In this document: piece by piece, positions 8,982 through 16,466 of the stretch
Position numbering within the stretch: position 1 is the first letter of the stretch
Layout: each line of letters starts with the position of its first letter
NCBI RefSeq assembly: GCF_024594815.1
Contig: NZ_JANJOU010000011.1
Span: 27,067-91,066, forward strand
Source of the DNA: Roseomonas populi
GTDB lineage: Bacteria > Pseudomonadota > Alphaproteobacteria > Acetobacterales > Acetobacteraceae
Length of the DNA stretch: 64,000 bases
Direction of reading: 5' to 3'
The notes under the pieces: generated by a model
Seen by the model: the letters and a program-made list of their open reading frames with translations, nothing else
What the model was told of the DNA's origin: nothing
The model's database searches: none
Program-made: the position numbers and the translations under genes

Positions 8982-10393
8982 GCGGCGGCGGACTCCTCGG
9001 GCAGCACCATGGTTGCGGAGAGGGAATTGGGGTGGGTGGCCCGCAATTGCATCGGGACCACCGCACCGACCGGGGCCGCGCCGGCCGCATGGACCGGCTG
9101 GAGCCACGGGGAGCGGCCCGCCACCTGGCCGGGGTGGCGCCCCGTGCCGGTGACGAGCACATCCACCACGCGCCCGACGCAGGCGCGGTTGAAGTCGTCC
9201 TGCTGCTGCCGCAGCAGGGCCTGGAGGGCCTGGAGGCGGGTGTCCTTCTCCGCCTCCGGCACCGGGAAGGGCTGGCCGGCGGCGGGGGTGCCGGGGCGGG
9301 CCGAGTACTTGAAGGAGTAGGCGCCGGCGAAGCCCACGCGCTCCACCAGGCGCATCGTGTCCTCAAACTCCTTCGCCGTCTCGCCGGGATGGCCGACGAT
9401 GAAGTCGGAGGTGAGGGCGATGTCCGGGCGGGCTTCCCGCAGGCGGTCCGCCAGGCGGAGGTAGAGGTCCGCCTTGTGGCCCCGGTTCATGGCGGCCAGC
9501 ACGCGGTCCGATCCGCTCTGCACGGGGAGGTGCAGGTAGGGCATCAGGGACGGGATCTCGCCGTGGGCGGCGATGAGGTCGTCATCCATGTCGCGCGGGT
9601 GGCTCGTCGTGTAGCGCAGGCGGGCAACGCCGGGGATTTCGGCCAGTTCCCGCAGCAGCCGCGCGAGGCGCCAGGTGTTGCCATGGGTGTTGCCGCCGGG
9701 AGACTCGCCCGAAACCGTCCTCGGGGCCTCCCCGGCCCAGGCGTTCACGTTCTGCCCGAGCAGCGCGATCTCCCGCGCGCCGTTGGCCGCGAGCTGCCGC
9801 GCCTCCGCGATGATGGCGGCGGCGGGGCGGGAGAACTCGGCGCCGCGGGTGTAGGGCACCACGCAGAAGGAGCAGAACTTGTCGCAGCCCTCCTGGATCG
9901 TCAGGAAGGCAACGGGGCCCCCGTTGCCGCGGGCCTCCGGCAGGTGGTCGAACTTGTCCTCGGCGGGGAAGTCCGTCTCGATCACGGCGCCGGCGGCGCG
10001 GCTGGCGCGGGCCACCATCTCCGGCAGGCGGTGATAGGTCTGGGGGCCGAGCACGATGTCCACCCAGGGGGCGCGGGCGGTAATCTCCGCGCCTTCCGCC
10101 TGGGCGACGCAGCCGGCGACGGCGATGATGGTGTCCTTGCCCTCGGCCTGGCGCTCGTTCTTCGTCAGGCGCAGGCGGCCGAGGTCGGAGAAGACCTTCT
10201 CGCTCGCCTTCTCCCGGATGTGGCAGGTGTTGAGGATGACCATGTCGGCCTCCTCTGCGCTCTCTGTCGGCGCGTAGCCCAGGGGGGCGAGGATGTCGGC
10301 CATCCGCCCGCTGTCGTACACGTTCATCTGGCAGCCCCAGGTACGGATCAGGAGCTTGCGGGTGTTGGGCCGAACCGGGCCGTTGGTGCTCAT
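8978..10393 (-). CDS. miaB: tRNA-2-methylthio-N6-dimethylallyladenosine synthase
   Basis: MiaB is a radical-SAM methylthiotransferase that converts i6A37 to ms2i6A37 in tRNAs reading UNN codons. The N-terminal MTTase domain has three cluster cysteines ([37 protein letters not shown]). The radical SAM motif C-x3-C-x2-C is in [22 protein letters not shown] domain closes the protein (from [13 protein letters not shown]). A short insertion around residues 240-255 ([16 protein letters not shown]) is unusual but lies in a loop. The ATG at 10393 is preferred over an in-frame one at 10435. The gene overlaps phoH. Confidence 0.93.
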   Translation of the reverse strand: MSTNGPVRPNTRKLLIRTWGCQMNVYDSGRMADILAPLGYAPTESAEEADMVILNTCHIREKASEKVFSDLGRLRLTKNERQAEGKDTIIAVAGCVAQAEGAEITARAPWVDIVLGPQTYHRLPEMVARASRAAGAVIETDFPAEDKFDHLPEARGNGGPVAFLTIQEGCDKFCSFCVVPYTRGAEFSRPAAAIIAEARQLAANGAREIALLGQNVNAWAGEAPRTVSGESPGGNTHGNTWRLARLLRELAEIPGVARLRYTTSHPRDMDDDLIAAHGEIPSLMPYLHLPVQSGSDRVLAAMNRGHKADLYLRLADRLREARPDIALTSDFIVGHPGETAKEFEDTMRLVERVGFAGAYSFKYSARPGTPAAGQPFPVPEAEKDTRLQALQALLRQQQDDFNRACVGRVVDVLVTGTGRHPGQVAGRSPWLQPVHAAGAAPVGAVVPMQLRATHPNSLSATMVLPEESAAA

Positions 10394-10564
10394 GCGGAGA
10401 AAGACCCTTCCGTTCCCAGGCTCTTGCGAGAGCAAGATGCCCGAGGCGCGGGGGATGTGCGGCGCGGGGCCTTCCAGGTCAAGAAAAGTCCCGGCGCGGC
10501 ATGAGAGGCGCGTCCATGGTGGGAGCCTCGCGGATCGGTACGATTCCGGTCAAGCAAAGAACCA

Positions 10565-11494
10565 TCAGGCCGGGACGGGCCAGCGGGCGGGCAGGGGCAC
10601 CGGGGCGCGGTTCTGGCGCAGCACCGCCGCCCCTTCGGCCACCGTCGCCTCCATGGCGGCGGAGAGCGCCTTGCGGTTGGGGTTGGGGCCGGGTTCCAGC
10701 GGAGCGTGCAGCAGCACCGTGGCGCGCAGCCCGGCGTGGCGGCACAGGTTCCAGGCATGCGGGCCGATGGACATGTCCCCGTACCAGGCGAAGATCGGCC
10801 GGTCCCGCCGGCAGGCCGGCAGGCCGCCGAGCCGGTCGTAGCCGAGGGAGACGGGCTGGATCACCGCCGCCGCGTCCGCCACCGAGAGGAAGGAGGAGCG
10901 GAAGGGCAGGACCCGCGTGCCGTCCGACGAGGTGCCCTCGGGGAAGAGGACGAGGCTGTCCCCGCCCGCGAGGCGGTCGCGCATCTCCTTGGCCTCGTTC
11001 CCCGTGCGCCCGCGGGCGCGGGAGACGAAGACGGTGCGGCCGAGGCGGGCGACGAGGCCGATCAGCGGCCAGCGCCCCACCTCGGCCTTGGAGACGAAGG
11101 CGGCGTCCAGCGTGGCGCCGAGGACCACGATGTCGAGCCAGGAGGAATGGTTGGCGAGGTAGAGGGTGCGCGGGGCGCCCCGGCGCTGCCCCACGACCTG
11201 GATGCGGATGCCCAGGAGGAAGGCCACCACCCGCCAGTAGAGGCGGGCGAACCGCACCTTGCCGCGCCCGGGCAGGGCCAGCAGCACGGCCTGGACGGGC
11301 ATGGCGGCCAGGGTCCAGAGCGCGGTGGTGACGATCCGGCGCACGGCGCGGAAGCGCCCGCCAAGGGAGCGATCCCCCATCACGTCGAAGAGGCGGCCGC
11401 CCGGCACGACGCGGCGATAGCGCAGGGGCGCGCGGCGGCGCAGGCGGCTCGGGGCGGCGAGGGCCTCGGCAGGGTCGCGGGTGGCGGCGTCCAT
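10565..11494 (-). CDS. olsA: Lysophospholipid/lyso-ornithine-lipid acyltransferase (PlsC family)
   Basis: This membrane-bound 1-acyl-sn-glycerol-3-phosphate-type acyltransferase has the family motifs NHSSWLD (HxxxxD, catalytic, ~residue 115) and LVLFPEGTSSDG (~175). An N-terminal hydrophobic stretch (ALWTLAAMPVQAVLLAL) anchors it. It lies two genes downstream of an OlsB-type N-acyltransferase on the same strand. That context is why OlsA, which O-acylates lyso-ornithine lipid using acyl-ACP, is the preferred call over plain PlsC. OlsA enzymes can have both activities. Confidence 0.8.
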   Translation of the reverse strand: MDAATRDPAEALAAPSRLRRRAPLRYRRVVPGGRLFDVMGDRSLGGRFRAVRRIVTTALWTLAAMPVQAVLLALPGRGKVRFARLYWRVVAFLLGIRIQVVGQRRGAPRTLYLANHSSWLDIVVLGATLDAAFVSKAEVGRWPLIGLVARLGRTVFVSRARGRTGNEAKEMRDRLAGGDSLVLFPEGTSSDGTRVLPFRSSFLSVADAAAVIQPVSLGYDRLGGLPACRRDRPIFAWYGDMSIGPHAWNLCRHAGLRATVLLHAPLEPGPNPNRKALSAAMEATVAEGAAVLRQNRAPVPLPARWPVPA

Positions 11495-11646
11495 GCTGGC
11501 GGGTTAGCGCGGCGGGGGCAGCCCGTCCATCGCAGGGCCGGGGCGGGATGATGAATCCGGCGTGACAGGTCCGCCGGTTCGGAAAGGCGGCCCGGCCGGG
11601 GCCGGGGCTGGGGCGGGGCCGGGGGCTGGGCGCCGCCCCCTTCGCG

Positions 11647-12123
11647 TCATGGCGCGACGGCGGCCACCACGTCCACCTCCATCAGCATGCCAGGCCAGGC
11701 CAGGCCCGCGACGACCAGGAAGGTGTGCGGCACGGCCGGCGCGCCCTCCAGCGCCGCGGTCCGGCACTCGCCCATGGCGGGCTGGAAGCGGGCATCGGTG
11801 ACGTAGGTGGTGGCCTTCACGATGTCCCGCACGCCCGCGCCCTGCTGGGCCAGGAGCTTCTTGATCTTCTCCCAGGCGTAGCGGCACTGGGCGGCCGCGT
11901 CGCCGGGGTGGCGGATGGCGCCCGTTGCCTCGTCCTCCGAGCCCTGGCCGGAGAGGTAGATGAAGCGCGCCGGGGTCCGCACGGTCACGGCGTCCGCGAA
12001 GCGCCCGCTGTTCCAGTTGCCGTTGTCGATCACCCGGCGCTCGAAGGCCTGCTGGGCCACGGCGGCGCCGGCCGCGAGCAGGAGGAGGGCTGCCGCCGCA
12101 AGAAGGGTGCGCTTCGTCGTCAT
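11647..12123 (-). CDS. Exported RidA-like (YjgF/YER057c) protein
   Basis: This 158-residue protein has a clear Sec signal peptide (residues 1-23, a hydrophobic AAALLLLAAGAAVAQ core ending in AQQA) followed by a Rid-family domain. The domain is seen from RFIYLSGQGSEDEATG through IVKATTYVTDARF to LVVAGLAWPGMLMEVDVVA. Cytosolic RidA deaminates reactive enamines/imines through a conserved Arg in the PxR segment. Here that segment reads PHT, so the classical imine-deaminase residue seems absent. The role is unknown. It is cotranscribed between olsB and olsA, but functional involvement in ornithine-lipid synthesis is only a possibility. Confidence 0.75.
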   Translation of the reverse strand: MTTKRTLLAAAALLLLAAGAAVAQQAFERRVIDNGNWNSGRFADAVTVRTPARFIYLSGQGSEDEATGAIRHPGDAAAQCRYAWEKIKKLLAQQGAGVRDIVKATTYVTDARFQPAMGECRTAALEGAPAVPHTFLVVAGLAWPGMLMEVDVVAAVAP

Positions 12124-12206
12124 GCTTGGATCCCGCGATCGCGCGGTGGGCCGCCCAGCGCGCGATCGCGGTTCAGCAACGATTGTGCCAGGACTGCCGG
12201 GGCCGG

Positions 12207-13019
12207 CTACTGCTCCCCGGCGCCACTCATCTTGCGCTCGTAGTGCTTCAGGTACTTGGCGGTGACCAGCTCGGTCTTCACGAGCACGCAGACATCGGTG
12301 GTGTTGAACTGCCGGTCCACCACCGCGCCATCGCCCACGAAGCCGCCGAGGCGGAGGTAGCCCTTCACCAGGGGGGGCAACTCCGCCAGCACCCGCTTCG
12401 GGTCGAAGCCCGAGGGGTCCATCCGGTTCATCGGCACGTAGAGCTCCGGCAGGGCGCGGGGGCGCAGCTCCGGCGGGGCCAGGTGATAGGCGTGGAGATA
12501 GGTGAGGGAGGCCGCCATCGCGTCCGGATCCGTGCCGGGGAGGGAGGCGCAGCCGAACATCAGCGAGATCCGGTGCTGGAAGATGTAGGCGGCGATGCCC
12601 TGCCAGAGGAGCTGGAGGGTGCCGCGGGTGCGGTAGCCCTCGTCCACGCAGGAGCGGCCGAGCTCCAGCAGCCCGTTCCCGAGGTGGAGGATGGGCGTCA
12701 GGTCGTACTCGCTGGCGGAGTAGAAGTCGCCCACGCGGGCGGCGGCGGGGCGGCGGATGAGGCGGTAGGTGCCCACCACGGCGGCCGCGCCCTCTCCCCG
12801 TTCATGGTCGAGCACGAGGAGGTGGTCGGCCACGGGGTCGTAGGAATCGGCGTCCAGGCGGCTGGCGGCGGTGGCCGCGTCGGGCTTGGCGCCCATCTCT
12901 TCGTAGAAGACGCGCCAGCGCAGCGCCTGGGCCGCCTCGACCTCCGCCGCGCTCTCCGCGATCCGGACGCCCAGGCTGCCGTTGCGGATCTCCCCGAAGC
13001 CGGTGGCCGCCTCCGTCAT
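12207..13019 (-). CDS. olsB: L-ornithine N-alpha-acyltransferase (OlsB)
   Basis: OlsB-type GNAT enzymes attach a 3-hydroxyacyl chain from ACP to the alpha amine of ornithine, the first step to phosphate-free ornithine lipids. The 270-residue protein has the family features LRWRVFYEEMGA (~34-45), LDHERGEG...VVGTYRLI, and the block DLTPILHLGNGLLELGRSCVDEGYR (split here as DLTPILHLGNGLLELG and RSCVDEGYRTRG). PLVKGYLRLGGFVGDGA and QFNTTDVCVLV lie near the C terminus. The start overlaps the fur stop by 4 bp, so the two are translationally coupled. A RidA-like gene and the acyltransferase olsA follow. Confidence 0.87.
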   Translation of the reverse strand: MTEAATGFGEIRNGSLGVRIAESAAEVEAAQALRWRVFYEEMGAKPDAATAASRLDADSYDPVADHLLVLDHERGEGAAAVVGTYRLIRRPAAARVGDFYSASEYDLTPILHLGNGLLELGRSCVDEGYRTRGTLQLLWQGIAAYIFQHRISLMFGCASLPGTDPDAMAASLTYLHAYHLAPPELRPRALPELYVPMNRMDPSGFDPKRVLAELPPLVKGYLRLGGFVGDGAVVDRQFNTTDVCVLVKTELVTAKYLKHYERKMSGAGEQ

Positions 13020-13540
13020 TCCCCGTCCTTCTTCGCGCCGGGCCCGGCGCCTGGCCCGGGGCGGCGGCGGGCGTCCGGCGCGGCATCGGCCTTCTTGCCG
13101 AACAGCTCCAGCCGCTGCTGCACGAGGGTGAAGCCGTAGCGGGCGGCGATCCCCTCCACCAGGCGCTCGAACTCCTCGTCCTCGAACTCGATCACCGTGC
13201 CGGTGTCCACGTCGATCAGGTGGTGGTGGTGGCCGCGATCCGCCGGGTCGTAGCGGGAGCGGCCGCCGCCGAAGTCGCGGCGCTCGAGGATGCCCTTCTC
13301 CTCCAGCAGGCGCACCGTGCGGTAGACGGTGGCGATGGAGACCTTGCTGTCGAGGGCGATGGCGCGGCGGTAGAGTTCCTCCACGTCCGGGTGGTCCTCG
13401 GCCTCGGAGAGGACGCGGGCGATCAGCCGGCGCTGGCCGGTCATCTTCAGGCCCCGCTCGATGCAGAGGCGCTCGATCCGCGTGGGATCTGCGCCCTTGC
13501 CTTGCGGCGCCTTGGCGTGGGTGTGCGTGGCGTGGTCCAT
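13016..13540 (-). CDS. fur: Fur-family metal-dependent repressor
   Basis: This 174-residue protein has the Fur winged helix (residues ~25-90, with KVSIATVYRTVRLLEEKGILERR as recognition region; VSIATVYRTVRLLEEKG is diagnostic) and a dimerisation/metal domain with GHHHHLIDVDTGTVIEFEDEE. It lacks the C-x2-C structural zinc pairs of some Fur proteins, like many alphaproteobacterial Fur/Mur proteins, so iron versus manganese sensing cannot be decided. The C terminus is a Pro/Gly-rich tail. It overlaps olsB by 4 bp. Confidence 0.88.
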   Translation of the reverse strand: MDHATHTHAKAPQGKGADPTRIERLCIERGLKMTGQRRLIARVLSEAEDHPDVEELYRRAIALDSKVSIATVYRTVRLLEEKGILERRDFGGGRSRYDPADRGHHHHLIDVDTGTVIEFEDEEFERLVEGIAARYGFTLVQQRLELFGKKADAAPDARRRPGPGAGPGAKKDGE

Positions 13541-13636
13541 GGTCTTCCCGTTCGGGCGGGGAGTATTACCCCGCCGATGGCCCCGGCGCCAAACCGGCCC
13601 TCTCGGCCACCCGCGCCGCCGTTTCGCGGGCCGGCC

Positions 13637-14092
13637 CTATTCCTTCGTGCCGCGGCCGCGCCGGAGGCTGCGCGGGCGGGTGCCCAGACCGATCTTCTTC
13701 GCGAGCGAGGAGCGGTGCGAGGCGTAGGCCGGTGCCACCATGGGGTAGTCCGGCGCAAGTCCCCAACGCTCCCGGTACTGCTCGGGGGTCATGTTGTAGG
13801 CGGTCTTGAGGTGGCGTTTCAGCATCTTCAGCTTCTTGCCGTCCTCGAGGCAGACCAGGTACTCGGGCGTGATGCTCTTCTTCACGGCAACCGCCGGCTC
13901 CGGCCGGGTGGCCGGGACCACCTCGGCGGGACGGCCGAGCCCGGAGAGGGTGCGGTGGACGTTCTCGATCAGGCCGGAGAGCTCGGCCACCGGCACGGGG
14001 TTGTTCGAGACGTGTGCCGCCACGATCTGCGCCGTCAGTCCGAGGACGGTCCCCTCCGCGTTCTCCCGCGTGGCCGCCGTGGTATCCGCCAT
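13637..14092 (-). CDS. mucR: MucR/Ros-family zinc-finger transcriptional regulator
   Basis: This 151-residue protein resembles MucR/Ros regulators, which act as H-NS-like silencers and regulate exopolysaccharide, motility and virulence genes in alphaproteobacteria. N-terminal oligomerisation helices (TAQIVAAHVSNNPVPVAELSGLI) lead to the Ros-type finger CLEDGKKLKMLKRHLKTAYN, then MTPEQYRERWGLAPDYPMVAPAYA, the family signature. Only one Cys is seen in the finger (VCLEDG), so zinc binding may differ from C2H2 Ros. The C-terminal tail is basic. The upstream intergenic region has several short inverted repeats. Confidence 0.93.
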   Translation of the reverse strand: MADTTAATRENAEGTVLGLTAQIVAAHVSNNPVPVAELSGLIENVHRTLSGLGRPAEVVPATRPEPAVAVKKSITPEYLVCLEDGKKLKMLKRHLKTAYNMTPEQYRERWGLAPDYPMVAPAYASHRSSLAKKIGLGTRPRSLRRGRGTKE

Positions 14093-14226
14093 AACGCCTT
14101 TCCTCGATGCTGCCGGATGTTTCCATCCGATCCGGTCGGATCAGGGACTTGCAGGAGTCCCGATTCGCGCAAGGATTTACATCCTTTCGAGTACTTGGGA
14201 CAGATGAAGATCGGAATGCAACCACC
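14093..14226. promoter_or_regulatory. Divergent mucR / tusA-like control region with three short inverted repeats
   Basis: Within ~60 bp there are GATCCG-GT-CGGATC (14129-14142), GGACT-N6-AGTCC (14145-14160) and AAGGAT-TTAC-ATCCTT (14171-14186). The stretch is more AT-rich than its surroundings, which suits MucR autoregulation, a known property of the family. The individual sites are not assigned to any protein. Confidence 0.4.
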
Positions 14227-14499
14227 ATGAGCAAAGAAATCGTTGCCCCGGACCGCGCAGTCTTTCCTGCGGAGACTTGCCGGATCGACATCACCCGCGA
14301 CACCTGCCCCATGACCTTCGTCCGCACTCGCCTGGCGCTGGACCGCATGGCAGCGGGCGAGGTGCTGCTGGTGGTGCTGCGCGGGGAGGAGCCGCGCCGC
14401 AACGTGCCGCGCACCGCCGCCGAGCAGGGACACGCCGTGCTCGGCCTGGCGGAGGAGGCGGACGGCACCGCCCGGCTCTGGATCAGGAAGGGGGGCTGA
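14227..14499 (+). CDS. TusA-family sulfurtransferase-like protein
   Basis: This 90-residue protein has the TusA two-layer alpha/beta fold pattern: the CP motif in ITRDTCPMTFVRTRLALDRM, with CPMTFVRT the signature, followed by GEVLLVVLRGEEPRRNVPRTA and HAVLGL. TusA proteins relay persulfide sulfur for tRNA thiolation and other uses. The usual CPxP is CPMT here, but the active Cys is kept. It sits alone on the + strand between rimI and mucR. An in-frame ATG exists at 14107. The ATG at 14227 is preferred because the family begins near the first beta strand. Confidence 0.8.
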   Translation: MSKEIVAPDRAVFPAETCRIDITRDTCPMTFVRTRLALDRMAAGEVLLVVLRGEEPRRNVPRTAAEQGHAVLGLAEEADGTARLWIRKGG

Positions 14500-14509
14500 T
14501 GCCCCCGCT

Positions 14510-14953
14510 TCAGCCTTCCGGCCCGATCCGCAGCACCAGCGCGTCCGTGCCGTCCGCGTAGTAGCGCCGCCGCCGCCCGACCTCGGCCGCCCCGGCCCGG
14601 GCATAGAGGGCGCGGGCGGGGCCGTTCGCCTCCGACACCTCCAGGAACAGCGCCGACGCGCCGCGCCGCGCGGCCTCCGCCACCGCCGCCTCCAGCAGGC
14701 GGGCGCCCAGGCCCTGCCGGCGGGCGGTGGGGCGCACGGCCAGGGTGAGGATCTCCGCCTCCCCCGCCACGGCGCGGGCCAGGATGAAGCCCGCCCCTTC
14801 CGCCAGAAATCCGAAGCCGCCCTCCAGCCGCAGCATGGTGGTGATGGCGGTGGCCCCCCACCGCTCGTCGGGCGGGAAGGCCTCGGCGTGCAGGGCGGCG
14901 AGGGCCGGGATGTCGGCCTCCGTCGCGGCCGCGAGGGGGGCAGTCTCAGGCAA
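14510..14953 (-). CDS. rimI: Ribosomal-protein-alanine N-acetyltransferase-like GNAT
   Basis: This 147-residue GNAT acetyltransferase has the acetyl-CoA loop RRQGLGARLLEAAVAEA (residues ~78-94). It also has the RimI-like motif ALFLEVSEANGPARALYARAGAAEVGRRRRYY, in which LEVSEANGPARALY is typical. RimI acetylates the N terminus of ribosomal protein S18. The gene overlaps the tsaB end by 8 bp, and tsaB-rimI is a common pairing. Confidence 0.88.
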   Translation of the reverse strand: MPETAPLAAATEADIPALAALHAEAFPPDERWGATAITTMLRLEGGFGFLAEGAGFILARAVAGEAEILTLAVRPTARRQGLGARLLEAAVAEAARRGASALFLEVSEANGPARALYARAGAAEVGRRRRYYADGTDALVLRIGPEG

Positions 14954-15590
14954 TGGGGGCCGGCGCGCGAAGGGCCAGCGGCTCGGCGTAGAGCGGCGCC
15001 GCCGGTCTCGGCGGGGCGCCCTGCGCTAGGCGGCGCGCGGCGGCGGCGGCCACGAAGCGGGCCAGCGGCATCCGCGCCTCGGAGAGCAGCGCATCCGCCC
15101 CCCGCGCCCGCAGGCGCGCGGCGGCCTGCGGCGCGGCATCCCCCACCAGCACGACGGGCCCGGGCGGCAGGGGTAGGGCGGCCTCCTCCAGCAGGGCCGG
15201 GGGCTCCTCCGGCCGTTCCAGCACCAGCCCGCCGCGCCCGGCCACGGTCACCGACCACACCGCCCGGCCCGCCGCCTGCCAGGGGGGCAGGGCGGCCGCC
15301 AGGGCTTCGCCCGTCGTTACGCCGAGCAGGGGCACGCCCCAGCCATCCGCCAGGCCGCGCCCCAGCGCGATGGCCGCGCGGAGCCCCGTGAATCCCCCGG
15401 GCCCGATGCACACCGCGACCGCCTCCGGCCGCGCCGCGCCGGCCCCTTGCAGGACCGAAGCGGCCAGGGCCGGGAGAGCGGCGGGCTGGCCGCGCGCACC
15501 CTCCCGCACGGCCTCGGCCAGGGCCTCGCCGCCGGCCCATATCGCTGCGGAAGCGCGCCCCAGGGCTGCGTCCAGTGCCAGCAGTTGCAT
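14946..15590 (-). CDS. tsaB: tRNA threonylcarbamoyladenosine biosynthesis protein TsaB
   Basis: TsaB is the ASKHA-fold partner of TsaD in making t6A37 in ANN-decoding tRNAs. The 214-residue protein starts MQLLALDAALGRASAA and has the conserved segment AVCIGPGGFTGLRAAIALGRGLADG (CIGPGGFTGLRAAI is diagnostic), then VPLLGVTTGEAL. The ATG at 15590 is chosen because the family begins at the first strand; an earlier ATG at 15605 adds five residues. Transcription continues into rimI. Confidence 0.92.
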   Translation of the reverse strand: MQLLALDAALGRASAAIWAGGEALAEAVREGARGQPAALPALAASVLQGAGAARPEAVAVCIGPGGFTGLRAAIALGRGLADGWGVPLLGVTTGEALAAALPPWQAAGRAVWSVTVAGRGGLVLERPEEPPALLEEAALPLPPGPVVLVGDAAPQAAARLRARGADALLSEARMPLARFVAAAAARRLAQGAPPRPAAPLYAEPLALRAPAPIA

Positions 15591-15745
15591 ACGCCCCTCT
15601 TTCACGTCCCGACGCGCGAATGTGGCGGAACGGTGTTACCCGGGCGACGGGAGTAGCCCATCGGCCCTGTCAGAGCCTGAGGATTTAACTTGTGATTCGT
15701 CTCTCGTATCCATGATGTTGCGCTGCACATTGACGGAGCATGCCC

Positions 15746-16348
15746 ATGGCTCAGCGTATTGCCGAGCGGGTGGACGAGCTGCTGGACACGGTCCTGGCGC
15801 TGAAGCGCGAACTGGCCGTGGTAGGGAATCGCGTCAGCGCCACATCCCCGGATTATGTGAGGGCTATCGCCGCCTCGCCGGAGCGGCTCGGGCCGCAGCC
15901 CCTGGCCCAGCCCTATGAGGAGATCGCCCCGGGGCTGACCATCGGCTTCCGGCAGGGGGCCAAGCCGGACCTGCATCTCCGCTCCGATCCTGCCCGCGGG
16001 CTGGAGATCGCCCTAAGGCAGCGCACGAGCAGCGGCTGGGTGACGCTGGAGATGGAGTGGGATTCCAGCGCCCTGCGGGAGAAGCAGCGGGCGACGCTGC
16101 TGTTGCGTGGCAGCGCCGCGGAGGCAGTCGGCCTGACCTGCCTGCTGCGCTGCACCGGGCCGGGCGGTGCCAGCGTGGACCTGCCGGGCAAGCCCATCGA
16201 GCTGGGGCCGCAGCCGAGCTTCCACGCGGTGGAATTCGTCGGGCCGCCCGGTGCGGCCGCCTGGGAGGGCCTGCAGGGCTGCCGGGTGATCGTGTTCTGC
16301 CCGGTGACACCCTTCACCATGACGCTGACGGAACTCAGCCTGATCTGA
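15746..16348 (+). CDS. Uncharacterised 200-residue protein
   Basis: No family is recognised. The first ~35 residues form an amphipathic, possibly coiled-coil helix (AQRIAERVDELLDTVLALKR). The rest is beta-rich, with alternating patterns (GLEIALRQRTSSGWVTLEMEW, shown here only in part) resembling a beta-sandwich domain. No signal peptide or membrane segment is seen. The ATG at 15746 has GGAG seven bases upstream; the ATG at 15740 is too close to it. It stands alone, divergent from tsaB. Confidence 0.6.
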   Translation: MAQRIAERVDELLDTVLALKRELAVVGNRVSATSPDYVRAIAASPERLGPQPLAQPYEEIAPGLTIGFRQGAKPDLHLRSDPARGLEIALRQRTSSGWVTLEMEWDSSALREKQRATLLLRGSAAEAVGLTCLLRCTGPGGASVDLPGKPIELGPQPSFHAVEFVGPPGAAAWEGLQGCRVIVFCPVTPFTMTLTELSLI

Positions 16349-16431
16349 GCGGCCGCTGCCGCGCCCGGGGAGGATGGTCCTCCTTCTCAGGCCCCGGCCC
16401 CTCAGCCCCTCCTTCACGGCCGCCCTTCTCG

Positions 16432-16466
16432 CGGCCCCCTTTTCACGGCCCCCTTTTCACGGCCCT
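16432..16466. repeat. 14-bp tandem repeat at the 3' end of the DUF2125 gene
   Basis: The unit CGGCCCCCTTTTCA occurs twice in tandem (16432-16445, 16446-16459), with a third partial unit (CGGCCCT). The stop codon of the leftward DUF2125 gene (TGA, 16457-16459) lies inside the second unit. Confidence 0.85.

Noticed and set aside
7899..9107. A 402-residue PhoH starting at the ATG at 9107
   Set aside because: It would overlap miaB by 130 bp and adds residues in the shadow of the miaB frame. The TTG overlapping the miaB stop is more plausible.
6267..9320. Very long open frames on the + strand opposite lnt-corC-ybeY-phoH (and similar antisense frames elsewhere)
   Set aside because: They are mirror frames of GC-rich genes, with His/Gly/Arg-rich low-complexity translations and no recognisable domain.
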